Positions 1 to 10,753 of a DNA stretch of 64,000 nucleotides are shown here, in pieces. The DNA is from Viola odorata (taxonomy: Eukaryota > Streptophyta > Magnoliopsida > Malpighiales > Violaceae). Every line of letters starts with the position of its first letter. Positions within the stretch are counted from its first letter, which is position 1. A program made the translations under genes and the position numbers. The DNA lies in NCBI GenBank assembly GCA_963691705.1, contig OY829539.1, positions 75,985,255 through 76,049,254 on the forward strand, in the 5' to 3' direction. The notes under the pieces were generated by a model. The model did not search any database and was not told where the DNA came from. It worked only from the letters and a program-made list of their open reading frames with translations.

Positions 1-409
1 ACTCAGTACGCTCGAGGCACTACCCTAATTACGCGTTTAACCCAACTGGGGGATACCAGGTTTCCAGTCAGGACCAGTATGGTTGTCTACTTTACCCTGC
101 AGCTTCGCGTTAGTTATAACAACAGAGATGACTTTAATCGGCTAGGTCTAGCAGCTAGTTGGCCAGACTAGAAACAACCCTAGTAGATTTGACAAGAATT
201 CGTTAAACAAATAAATACAAACCAGTGGTATATTAATATCAATTCGACCTCATGGCTTTCCTAAGCAACCTTTAATGATTCTTACTAAGAACAAGAAAAC
301 TAGCCGCTCATATTAAAAGTAAAAACAAATAAATAAATAAATTGCATAAATAAAATAGAAGATGAAGAAGAAGAGAGGGGGAAGAGAAGAAGAGGCGGAA
401 GAGAGAGAT
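1..409. other. Intergenic, no gene seen
   Basis: No supported ORF or RNA gene. The stretch is mixed sequence that becomes AT-rich and then purine-rich (GAAGAAGAG-type) just before the LTR at 410. The five bases before the LTR (405-409, GAGAT) are the candidate left target-site copy, but no right partner was found. Confidence 0.6.
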
Positions 410-904
410 TGTCACGGGCACACTTGCACCGTGACTGGAATCGACAGAAAAGATGAGGACAACTCAAGAATTAGCTTCAAGAGAGCTTGCTGGTCGTTAA
501 TGGACATAGAAGAAGAAAGAAGAAGATGAAGAAGAAGGAAAGCGCAGCGGAAAGGATGGAAGAGAGGTAGATAGGAAAAGTATGGATAAACTGGAATCTG
601 CTGTTCATTGAACACCAAACAGATCCAGGAATTGTATTGTATTGCTTATTCAGCCAAAATACAAATACATGAACAACAACTTCTTTTACAGATTATCCAT
701 CCTTTATCTGCTCTTAGCTGCTAGTATTTATACTAGTAATTCTTGACTACGGAATTGAAATGATTATTAAAACAACACAATAGCTAATCTAACTGCTGCT
801 AACAAGTTGTTGACAGCTACAAAACAGCTGTCAATCTTCCTTCCCGCTCTTCTCCTTTGTTGACTAACCCTTTGACTCTTTTATTCTTATTTAGGCATGT
901 GACA
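410..904 (-). mobile_element. LTR of an LTR retrotransposon (3' LTR of the minus-strand element)
   Basis: Read on the minus strand this 495-bp segment starts TGTCAC (904-899) and ends GTGACA (415-410), the inverted TG...CA ends typical of LTRs. A purine-rich tract, minus-strand AGGGAGGGGTAT at about 905-917, sits directly upstream, as expected for the second-strand primer site. Inside is a TATA-like TATAAATAC at about 722-732 on the minus strand, followed by CAATACAATA-type leader sequence. A matching second LTR is not visible to the right of the internal region, so the element is truncated or rearranged. Superfamily is not certain; Gypsy-like is a guess from the primer-site type. Confidence 0.75.
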
Positions 905-2458
905 ATACCCCTCCCTTGGAGATTCCTTGCCCACAAGGAAGAGGGAAGATAAGTGGTCTGGATGTCATCAACCCACTCCTCTCCTTACCTCACAGACTGC
1001 ATACAGGGAAGATATAGGTTGCTCATTCATGATTGCTTTAGAAGAACTACCATGTGCAGAAAACATTTCCTTCAGAGCATACCAGTAGATCGCACACCAA
1101 TAGGTACCTTGACTGCACAAAACCTGCATAAAATTTGCACCCTTGGGTTCAAGTTTGCCATGCATGACAACAGATCCTTGTTGATTATGGTCAAGCTCTC
1201 CGTATATGGCATTAACTCCGATGTCCATATCAACTGGGAAAAAGCTCATTCGCTTCTTTTGAATCTTTTTCTCCCCTTCCCATGGTTCAAACTCATCTCT
1301 AGTGATTTCCTCAAACATCCTTACAAACTCCTTAATGGCATCGTCCACATTACCCTTTTCTTCAAGCCTCTTTTCTGCATCTTTATCTTTCTCACTGCCT
1401 AATTTTGATTTCCTGTAATACAAAAGCAAGTACCCTTCTGGCACTCTGATCTCCTGGTGCTTCTTTAGTAATTCATCAACTGGGGAATTGCGAACAGAAT
1501 CCGTTAACTTGGTCTCTTCTTGTTTCCTTGGTGGATTTCGAATCTTGAAAGTGCAACTAGACCACTCACTGAAGAACCCATAACATTTATACTGTTTCCC
1601 ATCAAATTTCAGATTGGTGTTGCACATTGCACACTCATTCGGTGGCCCAAAGAACAGCAATTCCTCACGCGTGGTGATAACAGCTACGTCAGAGACACGA
1701 GAGTTGCACGTTTGATCCTTTATCTTCAAGATTTCTCTCATCTTGTCAACAGAGAGGTGTTGCTTAACAGCTTCTCCGAATTCTTGACACTCTTTCTCAA
1801 AATCGCCACCACCGTCTAATGATGATGATGATTTCTCATCAGTGGTAGTTGTACCTCCTTGATCATGTTTGGGTTTCTTTGTTGATGGAGATTGTTGGCT
1901 CTCTACAGCCTTCCGCTCCCTTGTCATCATCTTTCCTTCTTGATCACCAACACTAGCATTTACCTGAGGCCTTGCCTCAAGCATATGGTGTGCAACAACC
2001 TTCACTTGTTTCCAGTTGAAAAGAATCCCAGAATCTCCTGAATCAAGTTGGACGAAGCCAAGGTCCGTATGCTTGACCCCAAACTTGCTGCAAATTTCTT
2101 CCATACGACCATTGCCCATTGTAGCATGTAAATTTCTCTTATAGAAAGTCCCTAGACCTTCCTTTTTAGCCATAGGGTCAAGTGTTTTGAAGATCTGATA
2201 CGGGTTGCGATGCATAGGATTATCACCAGGACCTCGAGGAGAAGAATCATAATGCATCGCAACGTGAACTGAGCGTTGTATCTCCCGCACGATTTGTTCG
2301 AACACGTCAAAACTGATTCCAATGATTCCAAGGGAAGGTAAAATACTCCCCCTGTCTGACGCTCCGTCGCTGGTCTCTGTATCAGCACCACCGACGTTAG
2401 GATTTTGTATTCGTGCCATCTTCAATTACAGGGAGCAAGATCTTGCTCCGCTACCAAT
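905..2458 (-). mobile_element. Internal region of a truncated LTR element carrying PARP3-like sequence
   Basis: The region runs from the polypurine tract next to the LTR back to a primer-binding-site-like sequence at about 2443-2458 (minus-strand TGGTAGCGGAGC, matching the initiator-Met primer site TGGTATCAGAGC at 10 of 12 positions). Just downstream the minus strand reads into a long ORF beginning MARIQNP. No protease, reverse transcriptase, RNase H or integrase motif is present, so the element could only have moved with proteins supplied in trans. Beyond 2458 the sequence does not resemble the LTR. Confidence 0.6.
968..2419 (-). CDS. Intronless PARP3-like fragment (PADR1 plus WGR tail) in a retroelement
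   Basis: One uninterrupted 483-codon ORF. Residues about 140-460 resemble plant PARP3, a nuclear ADP-ribosyltransferase-family protein. There is an N-terminal KVV-HH...KKPKHD stretch, then a PADR1-type zinc-binding domain (CAMCNTNL...YKCYGFFSEWSSC), then KKHQ. The BRCT domain and the first half of the WGR domain are missing: the reading jumps to the WGR end (YYRKSKLGSEKD, FEPWEGEKKIQKK, FFPVDMD) and stops after NFMQVLCSQGTYW. The PARP regulatory and catalytic domains are absent, so no ADP-ribosylation activity is expected. Residues 1-140 are not recognised and may derive from gag. Absence of introns and the retroelement setting suggest capture of a spliced transcript. ATG chosen at 2419-2417; the preceding TTG is not needed. 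Confidence 0.65.
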   Translation of the reverse strand: MARIQNPNVGGADTETSDGASDRGSILPSLGIIGISFDVFEQIVREIQRSVHVAMHYDSSPRGPGDNPMHRNPYQIFKTLDPMAKKEGLGTFYKRNLHATMGNGRMEEICSKFGVKHTDLGFVQLDSGDSGILFNWKQVKVVAHHMLEARPQVNASVGDQEGKMMTRERKAVESQQSPSTKKPKHDQGGTTTTDEKSSSSLDGGGDFEKECQEFGEAVKQHLSVDKMREILKIKDQTCNSRVSDVAVITTREELLFFGPPNECAMCNTNLKFDGKQYKCYGFFSEWSSCTFKIRNPPRKQEETKLTDSVRNSPVDELLKKHQEIRVPEGYLLLYYRKSKLGSEKDKDAEKRLEEKGNVDDAIKEFVRMFEEITRDEFEPWEGEKKIQKKRMSFFPVDMDIGVNAIYGELDHNQQGSVVMHGKLEPKGANFMQVLCSQGTYWCAIYWYALKEMFSAHGSSSKAIMNEQPISSLYAVCEVRRGVG

Positions 2459-3803
2459 TGGAAACTCCTAATCCGATTGGAATTCAACTCCCCATAGGAC
2501 TTCTACTGCGATTGGGACTTCTGGAGCATTAATTGAGCAGATCCGATATTTTCCTTTAATGTGCTTGTTTCCTTTTCTTGCTAGGACACTGCTGCCTTCC
2601 CCGAACGTCCAGCTGCTCGGCCTAGCTGCTCAAATACTTCCAGAAGATGATAGAAAGTGCTTCTCTTTGTAGTTTCCTCTTAATTAGCCCAGATTTGTAA
2701 AAAGTGAATAAACACAGCAACATAAATAGCATCATGGTCTAAAAAAGCATACAAAAGAGGAAAGAATTAAGGACATAAAACACTCTATCAATGAACCTGA
2801 TAATATCCAGTGGGGTTACCAATGGTGGTCAAACTATTTACGAGCTACTTGACGCTTTGTTTGAGAAAAGTTCATTTAAGCTCACTAAACTCATTTGATC
2901 ATTATGTCAAGCTTGAGCTTCTAAGCTTGGATCAATAAGGCTTTTGTGAGCTAATGAGCGAGTTGATCTTATTAGATATTTGAAATGCTACAATTAGCAT
3001 TTGGAGGAATAGTAGTTAGATTATTTAGAAGGATATAAAAGCTTGTATGCTGAATTACTAATTCAACAATCTAACTTTTGTTTTGTTTTGTTTAGTAAAT
3101 AAGTAAACTAGACTTGAGCAAGCTTGAGCCTCATCAAAATTGGCTCGCCTCAAGCTTTCCTTATCTACAATTAGCTGAGCCAAGCCTCAACATACTAGAG
3201 CTTAGCTTGACTCAGCTCAGTCCTAGTATCTGCAGCTTATCTTATATTCTGTCTAAAGTTGAAAAACCACTATTAGATGAGCAATGTTCAAAATCTATTG
3301 GTTTGAGTTAAAGTGTGTAGAGGCAGAAGGCCCCTCCAAGATATGATCCTGATTTATTGCTCATTATTAGGGAATCTAGTACATCAAGTATTAGGCAAAG
3401 TGAGTAGAATAATGTGTTTTGACCACTTTCATTCTTGAGTTAATCATGTGCCCATTCTATCTTCATTGTTCTCTCCTAGTATTCTGCTACCGGGGATATC
3501 TCTCCGCATAAAAATACAGCATTTATTCTATTTGTGCAAGTAGCATAGAAAAGTGCTCGGAATTGTATTAAAAATCTAAGATCTTTTTCTTTATCTATTT
3601 GGGCAGGCGTAGTTGTGGATATGGAATCAGTGAAAGTAGGGAATCTCACTTTTGTAGGTGGTAAAAAGTTACCAGAACTAAGGGCTTCTGTGGTTTCCTC
3701 CCATATAAATAAGGCCATGCCTTAAACCTTTAAACCAAGGTAACTAACAAGACAGAGCTACTTCTTGTGTATTAATTACTTGTAGAGTTATTTGAATTGA
3801 TCA
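2459..3803. other. Intergenic; degenerate repeat-like sequence
   Basis: No convincing gene. From about 2840 to 3240 the sequence is rich in AGCTTGAGC/GAGCTAAGCTT-type words in both orientations, the look of an eroded transposon with inverted ends, but no clean termini were found. A TATAAAT at 3704-3710 lies about 95 bp before the ATG at 3804 and is the likely promoter of that small gene. Confidence 0.5.
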
Positions 3804-4157
3804 ATGACACTTCAACCAGATCGCCTTTCTAGGATTGGTAATGAAAGCTTCGCTTTGCTAGATGACCTATGTGGTCGGCATGGAAGGTATCAGAGTCTCA
3901 CTTCAACTCAAGGACAGCAAAAGCATCATCAGCATCGCCAATATCAACCTCAAGTCTCACTCGTCTATCACGGGCCTCAAATTTCAACGGTGAGGGTGCT
4001 GGTCCCAGCCAGCACTGAGGTAACTCAATTCTTCAGTGGGATGAAAATGAGTCGGCCTGAGCCTGAGCCAGTTATGTCTAGCGACCAGGCCGCCCTACAG
4101 CATGGTGGGTTTGTGGTTGTGGACCACGGTAGGAAACAAAACACTCGGTGGCCTTAA
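3804..4157 (+). CDS. Small single-exon protein of unknown function (117 aa)
   Basis: ATG to TAA ORF of 117 residues with a TATA box (TATAAAT at 3704-3710) at a suitable distance. I do not recognise the family. The N-terminal half is polar and rich in Gln and His (GQQKHHQHRQYQPQ, about residues 37-50). The centre has a short hydrophobic/beta-like stretch (VSLVYHGPQISTVRVLVPAS). The C-terminus is acidic/Pro-rich and then basic. No signal peptide or membrane segment is visible. It lies upstream of the polygalacturonase pair in the same orientation but about 1.1 kb away. It could be a real small gene or a chance ORF; composition and promoter favour real. Confidence 0.5.
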   Translation: MTLQPDRLSRIGNESFALLDDLCGRHGRYQSLTSTQGQQKHHQHRQYQPQVSLVYHGPQISTVRVLVPASTEVTQFFSGMKMSRPEPEPVMSSDQAALQHGGFVVVDHGRKQNTRWP

Positions 4158-5240
4158 TTATATTCTTAATATGGACTTTAGTGTCAATTACTAAAGGTAC
4201 TCGTCTTATGTTGGAGTCATTATGTGAAAGATGAAGAGAGAGAGGGACATGGTAGTCATTTTAGTTATTTGCTGGGTTTCTGTTCTGGTCACTCCTACTA
4301 AAGAAAACTGTATTTTGTATATACTAGCTTGCTGTTTCTTTGTGTCTTTTATATCCCAATGATCAGCTTTTAGTTCCTTTCATCATCTCTCCCTCTCCGG
4401 CTGTAGAAGATTGTAATTACAGTATAATGAAGATAAGATAATTTACTAATTTTGCTACTGTTTCTATTTCATCAAGCATATAACTAGAATATTCAGGCCG
4501 GACCTTTCCTACCCGATGAAGGTCACGATGAATATTTGGGAAGAAAAGTTTTCATGGAATATTTTTTCTAAATTTTGTTTCATCTCTTTGGCATATGCAT
4601 AATCTGATTCTGTTAATTAAAAAGTAATTAAAAACGGTTTGTTTGGTACCAGAATATATAATTAGAGTTTGATTTTTTTTGGGGACAAGAGATGGGCTTT
4701 TCAATATTGGGCCGGCAGGCTTTACCCTAATAACCCCTTTATACGAGTTAGCGTGGTTCTTATTACATTTTAGGATTGCTACAAGAAGTTATAGTCAAAG
4801 CTGTTTGTTTCTTTTGTTCTTCCTTTGATGGGTAAGAAACAGGTAAAAGAATTGAACGTTAATATAAAGATTATGGGATCCTGTTTTTTGTCGTCGTCTC
4901 TTTTAAAAAGAAGCTGCAATGGGTTGGTGCAGTGCTGGTGGTGAAATTGGTGGCTGAAATGGAAGAGCAGCAGCAATATCAATTTATTTTTCCTCCTCCC
5001 TAAGTTTGGGGGAAATTGCCATATTGGTGGTTAATTACGATTAATGCATACAAAACCACCATAACCATCCAAAAAATATCCGAGACTATAGATAGCTAAT
5101 CTATTACATGTCCAACCTGTTCTGTCCTGAAACAACGCTATAAAGAAAGAGGCATGGAAAGAAAGCTGGTCAATGGGGCTTTTTATGCAGAGCATATTTT
5201 TGGAGTAGCTTTTATCACATAGCTTGTGTGTTTGAGAAGA
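4158..5240. other. Intergenic, promoter side of the first polygalacturonase
   Basis: AT-rich DNA without a supported gene. The reverse-strand ORFs here are low-complexity and lack homologous features. The last few hundred bases presumably carry the promoter of the polygalacturonase beginning at 5241; CTATAAAG at about 5139-5146 is a possible TATA box. Confidence 0.5.
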
Positions 5241-6882
5241 ATGGCAATAATGGTTCTTTTGAGAAAACCTTTGGCGTTTGCCATTCTTCTATTGTTCCTG
5301 GTAGAATCCCGTTGTTGTGAGGCAAGAGGTGCAGCAGCACGTGGAGCAGGGCCTCGTCGCACCCGTAAAAGAGACCCTAATGAAAAAATCTTCAATGTGT
5401 TGCATTTCGGTGCTAAACCTGGTGGAAGAAAGGACAGTGCAATGGTATACCTGCAATGTTGTTGTTTTATCCGTATCAAACGATAATGAATTTCGAAAAA
5501 CCTGATAAACATTAATGTGGTGTTCTTGTTCTGTTCTTGAATGTTGTCAGGAGTTTGTCAGGGCATGGTTAGCTGCTTGTCAGAACAAAGGAAAGTCAAG
5601 GCTCCTTGTCCCTGCAGGAGTATTCTTGCTAGGTCCTGCTGTGTTTCAGGGTCCATGTGCCGGTCCTGTCACTGTTCAGATTATCGGAACTCTTAAAGCC
5701 CTCACAGAGCCCTCTGCATACGAAGAAGACTTTTGGCTCTCCTTCGAAGCCGTTAATGGCTTGGTGGTTACTGGTTCAGGAACTCTCGATGGCCAAGGCG
5801 CTACCATGTGGCCGTACAAAGATGGTGGCGATGGTAGTCCTTTTCCTGCCGTAAGTAACATAATCCTGATGGCAAACATTTCCATTTTTTATACGTAGTA
5901 TTTTGTTTCCCCCAATTTATGCAGATTTTTTTTTTGTCTGATTTCGTAATCTGCTGCAGACCGTAAGATTCATTAGAGTAACAAATGGAATTTTACGACA
6001 AATAACCTCCCTGAATCCAATGGGATTCCACATTTCCATTATCTCAAGCCACAACTTCAGGGCGAAAAATCTTAAGCTCTTTGCCCCTGAGGAGAGCCCC
6101 AACACTGATGGCTTTCACATAAGCCAATCCAGCCAAGTCAAGGTGTCTAGATCTATGGTCGCGACGGGGGATGATTGTGTTGGTATAATCAATGGATGCA
6201 CCGATGTCAGCGTCAAAAAAGTAATCTGTGGCCCTGGACACGGTTTCAGGTAAACTAATAATACACCTTTCAATCAACCTTTCAATCAATGCATGGCATA
6301 TGATATGTAGTACTCGCCTCAGGATGCCTAACAGAATGCCTTTGTTTGTTTACACGTTTGATGACAGCATTGGCAGCCTTGGGAGGAACCTAGATGAGAA
6401 GGATGTGTCGAGAATCACCGTGACGAACTGCACTTTGAAGGGCACGGATAATGGAGTTAGAATCAAAACAGTTGGAGGCTCACCGCCGAGCAGAGCTACA
6501 GACATCAATTTCAGCAACATTATCATGGAGAATGTCAAAAATCCTATCATCATTGACCAACTTTATTACAGGAAAGATCAGGTTAGTTTAGCTTTCAAAT
6601 TGAACTCATTAATTGATCACAGTTGACAATTGGAATCTGTTCTTTATGCAGCCATCGAGGGTCCAGATCACAAATGCCCGATACACAAACATTAGGGGAA
6701 CCTCAACTTCGCCGCTTGGAGTCAATATCGTATGCAGCAGCACCCATCCTTGCCAAGGGATTCAAATGTCAAACATCAATTTGAGGTATGTTGGGACCAA
6801 AAGGGAACCTTTTGCTTCCTCGTGTTGCAATGCGAAAATGACCTATTCTGGTGCCCAATTCCCATCGCCATGCCGGAGATGA
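5241..6882 (+). CDS. Polygalacturonase, GH28 family (tandem copy 1)
   Basis: Secreted pectin-degrading enzyme that hydrolyses alpha-1,4 bonds in polygalacturonan of the cell wall. Five exons by splice signals and frame: 5241-5444, 5551-5850, 5960-6249, 6368-6581, 6652-6882, giving 412 residues. Residues 1-28 form a hydrophobic signal peptide (MAIMVLLRKPLAFAILLLFL). GH28 signatures are all present: SPNTDG (Asp about 218), TGDDC (Asp about 239 and 240), GPGHG (His about 262), SIGSLG and RIKT (Arg about 296, Lys 298). The usual GDDC-hydrophobic-SIG reads GDDCVGIING, and the usual Gln-x-Tyr-Cys after IIIDQ reads LYYRKDQ, so one conserved cysteine is missing. Start is the ATG after an in-frame GTG. 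It lies 1.07 kb before a second GH28 gene with the same intron positions and phases. Confidence 0.93.
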
Positions 6883-7953
6883 GATGCTGTTTGGTTTCGG
6901 TTTGAATTGAATCCTTCCCTGCTTATAACCGCAACCTCATCGTTCCTGCCATTACAAAATTGCAAATGGAGCTGTCTGGATGAGGAAAAGGTTCATTTTC
7001 ATAAAACATCTTGTACACACATGCTAACAGCGAAATGAAAGCTCAGTTCACATTCTTTTCTTCAATTTCACTGCGTATGATTCTAACTTCCTTTTTTTTT
7101 TCTTCCTTTTTTGGTTTTGGGTGATTAGGAGTAGGCATTAATTTGTTTTTTTTTTACCGGGACATTAGACAATAGAACTCGATACTTTGCCTTCCTCATC
7201 TTATAGGAAGTACTATTTGAGCTACAAGTTCATCGATAATTAACTTGGTTAGCCAACATAAAAAAGAAGAAACGTTTCCTAGACATGGTTGAACTCTTTT
7301 CTTATGTAAAAGCTGAAACTTTATTTATTTTTAATGAACATTGATTACATTTTATTTGACTGCAATGAACTTAATTGTCATTCAATACCCTAAACTTTCA
7401 TCTAAAGTAACGTAACTTCAAATGCTTATATAAAAAAAAGAGCCTTTAATTAATGATAGGCAGGTATAACAAAATTCTATGTGCTCAAAAAACCCTTTCT
7501 CCTTGTAGGTTTTTCATGCCAAGGAATTGAATGCAGATACGTACTTTAATTTAAGCAGACCATAACTCATAATTGATCCCACGAGGGTTGTAAAAAATGT
7601 TGATCTCGGTTACAGGCCTACCGTTTCGAAAACAGACATTCTGTTTAGCAAAACATCAAGTGGCTTTCCCATTCGGGATCCAACATTGCTCAAATGTGAC
7701 AGAACCCCGAAAGCATGTCACAATTGCAACATATCACTAATGTCTAGGAGTAGAGGGATTGGCTTCTGGTAGTAATTAAATGAGCATCAGCCCATGTGCT
7801 CCTAAGTATATATATAACTGGCTTAGATGAAAGAGCAAAACGTCCTTTCAGGAATTTGTGTTTAGTTTGATGCAGTTAATGTTGCAATAAGGGCAACTCA
7901 TTGCTTAAAAATATATAAGCATTAGCCAATTCACACCAGTTGTAGCGCCAAAA
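6883..7953. other. Intergenic between tandem polygalacturonases
   Basis: 3' flank of copy 1 and promoter of copy 2. T-rich and AT-rich stretches; no ORF with support. TATATATAA at about 7808-7816 lies some 140 bp before the copy-2 ATG and is a candidate TATA box. Confidence 0.5.
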
Positions 7954-9634
7954 ATGAGATCAAGAGTGACATTTTGCATGATACTATCATGCCTGGTGTG
8001 TGCATCACCAGACTCAGCTTTTGTAGTTTTTGGTGATCATTCAACTACGCCTTCTTTTGTTCTGGGATCATCGGATTCGCCGGCACCAGAACCCTCTCCA
8101 TCAGGTGGATTTCCTGACACGGGACCAGGACAAGAAAGTGTTTTCGATGTCCTAGATTATGGAGCAATTCCTGATGGAAAAACAGAAAATAGCAAGGTAC
8201 AATACATCTCCTAATTCCTGTAAGTTTTCTCCCTTGTAATTTTTTAACTAGAAAACAGAAATCAACCTGATGGATTTGTAATGGCAGAATTTTTATTTTT
8301 TATTCTGATTAGGCATTCTTAGCAGTTTGGGATGCTGCATGTGGTCATTCAGGAACATCCACTTTCTTCATACCTGAGGCTGCCGAAAGCTCGTACTTGG
8401 TCAGTCCGATCTCATTCGCTGGCCCATGCTTTGGCAACCAGTCCCCTGCAGTAAAGATTGAAGGGACTTTGTTAGGTCCAACGGGCCTCGACGCCTTCCC
8501 CAATTTCATCTGGATTCAGTTCAAAGATTTGAATGGGTTTGTCCTCACTGGAAAAGTTGGATCAACGAAATTAGACGGGCAGGGAGGCGTTGAAGCCTGG
8601 AAACAGACCAGCTGCAGCAAATCGGACAGATGCAGCAAGTTGATCACTGTAAGTTCTCATATCCCCTCCTAGTGGTAGTCCACATTGGATAAAAAAAAGG
8701 TTTCTTTTGAACTGATGAAAACGAACGGATCAATGTAGTCATTGAAGTTCAGTAATGTCTCCTGTGGAAAAATCAGCGACATTACTCTAGTCGATGGTAA
8801 GGGCTTCCATGTTGGCTTCTATGGCTGTGACAACATTGATGTACAAAACATTACGATTACAGCTCCTGGGGATAGCCCAAACACTGATGGTATCCACATT
8901 AGTCATTCTGAGAACATAACTGTCACTTCCTCGTGGATTGGGGTGGGCGATGATTGTGTCTCCATCGGACCTGGAAGCATCAACATCTCAATTTCTGACA
9001 TTCATTGTGGTCCTGGCCATGGAATCAGGTATTTAGTCCAAATTCTGCAGAAAACCCACTATCTCAATCAAAAACCATTGAAGTTCATTTTCTGTAATTT
9101 GGCAGTGTCGGGAGCCTTGGAAAATACAGGAATGAGGAGGATGTGGTGGGGATTCGAGTTGGAAACTGCACAATCAATGGCACACAAAACGGTCTTCGAA
9201 TCAAGACATGGCCAGGATCTCCAGCAAGCAATGCTTATAACATATCTTACAGTGATATTGTGATGAACAATGTCTCGAACCCGATAATCATAGATCAAGA
9301 ATACTGCCCTTCGCGAAAATGCAACATTTCTCAGGTGAATCAATCAATCAAACTTGGTAACATCTCCTTACAATGGACTAATTGTTTCCATTTTCTTTCC
9401 TGTGCACAGCCCTCCCTAGTAAAGCTTGGTAACATCTCTTTCAAGAGCATCAGTGGCACTTACAACACACCATCTGCTGTGACTTTCCTGTGCAGTCCTA
9501 CCGTAGCGTGCCAGAATATAAGTCTCATTGACATAAATCTTACCTACACAACACAAAATGGTTCTAGGCAAGGTCGTCCTTTGAATGTAAAGGGACTCAT
9601 TGATGGTTTAGCAGTTCTTAGGTCTAGCTTTTAA
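7954..9634 (+). CDS. Polygalacturonase, GH28 family (tandem copy 2)
   Basis: Second secreted pectinase, same five-exon plan as its neighbour: 7954-8196, 8313-8648, 8739-9028, 9106-9334, 9410-9634; 440 residues. It has an N-terminal signal peptide (TFCMILSCLVCASP) followed by a Pro/Ser-rich linker before FDVLDYGAIPDG. Catalytic motifs: SPNTDG (Asp about 243), GVGDDC (Asp about 264 and 265), GPGHG (His about 287), SVGSLG, RIKTW (Arg about 321), and the canonical DQEYCPS. Many NIS/NIT sites suggest N-glycosylation. It ends in a non-conserved tail (KGLIDGLAVLRSSF). The last intron (9335-9409, 75 bp) is a multiple of three with no stop, so its retention would keep the frame and add 25 residues. 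The copies are clearly diverged, an old tandem duplication. Confidence 0.93.
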
Positions 9635-10082
9635 CGTTTTGTAGTTCAAGTTCATGAGCAAGAAGGACAATTGGATACCAAATCAGAGAAAATCCCAGAT
9701 TCTTTTTTTCAGATTCTTCATTTTCGGTCTTAGTATTCTCTTTGTTCCTTCTGGTTCTGGGCACGAGATCGAATGACTTTTATTTTATTTTATTGTCAGA
9801 TAGTACTTTTTTGTATGATAAATTCCAAGACTCTCAGATTTCTGATGGACCAAACTGTTAAACATTTTCTTGGATACCAACCAAACTAATGGAATTTTTT
9901 CCTTTTTTCTTTCCATTTCTTCTCATGACCCTATAGTATCCATCTTCCCAATCTCTTCAATTCATAAACCTCCGTTAACGCTTCACCATCAATTCATTCT
10001 CTACCTTTTCTCCTTAATAATTTCATGGTCAATTCACGAAATGGAGAAAGAGATGTTGAGATTTGCAAGTTAGTTAGGATTC
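9635..10082. other. 3' flank of polygalacturonase copy 2
   Basis: T-rich sequence with no supported gene; probably 3' UTR and intergenic DNA up to the transposon insertion at 10083. Confidence 0.5.
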
Positions 10083-10657
10083 TAAGGGTCTGTTTGGCTT
10101 TTCGGTTGTGGTTCGAAAAGTGCTGTGGGCAAAAGTGCTGTGGGAAAAGCACTTTTGCGCAAAGCAGTGTGCTGTTTGGTAAACATTTCTTAAAAGTGCT
10201 GTGGGAAACAAGAAGTTGCTTTTGGGGTTTGGTAAACACTGCTTTTAAAACTATAGTTTGAGTGTAAAATGACTATAAAGGACATCAGTCATTTTTAGTG
10301 TTATTTATTTACATTATTTAATCCAATCTTTATTTCTAAACAAATAATTGAACTATAATTTTTTTAAAGCTGCAATTTTAACCTTTTAACTATAAAGGAC
10401 ACAATTTATTTCAAGCATTAAAATTAATATTTTTTAGTATATATAATCAATCTATTTCTTTAAACAAATAATTAACATTTTATTAAATAAAGTTAAATAT
10501 TGAGCACTATTTTAAAATTTTACATATATAAAATCACAATTATCTATTCATCATTAAAATTTTAAAATTGAGTTACTTTTTTTATGTGAATACATCAATA
10601 ATATTTTTAAAATTTTTTAAGAAATTAATGTAACATGAATTTCTTTTTCTCGTCGTA

Positions 10658-10703
10658 TTTATATATATATATATAGATAATAATAATAATAATAATAATA
10701 ATA

Positions 10704-10753
<50 letters not shown>
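10658..10753. repeat. Microsatellite (TA)n then (AAT)n/(ATT)n, self-complementary
   Basis: A short TA run is followed by about nine TAA units and then some sixteen ATT units. The switch from TAA to ATT makes the block largely palindromic and able to form a hairpin. It lies within the Harbinger-type element. Confidence 0.95.

Noticed and set aside
412..618. Open frame inside the LTR (68 codons, minus)
   Set aside because: It lies wholly within the LTR, is Leu/Ser-rich low-complexity, and has no domain.
10025..10261. Plus-strand ORF across the left Harbinger end
   Set aside because: It crosses the insertion boundary and is built from the TIR sequence itself.
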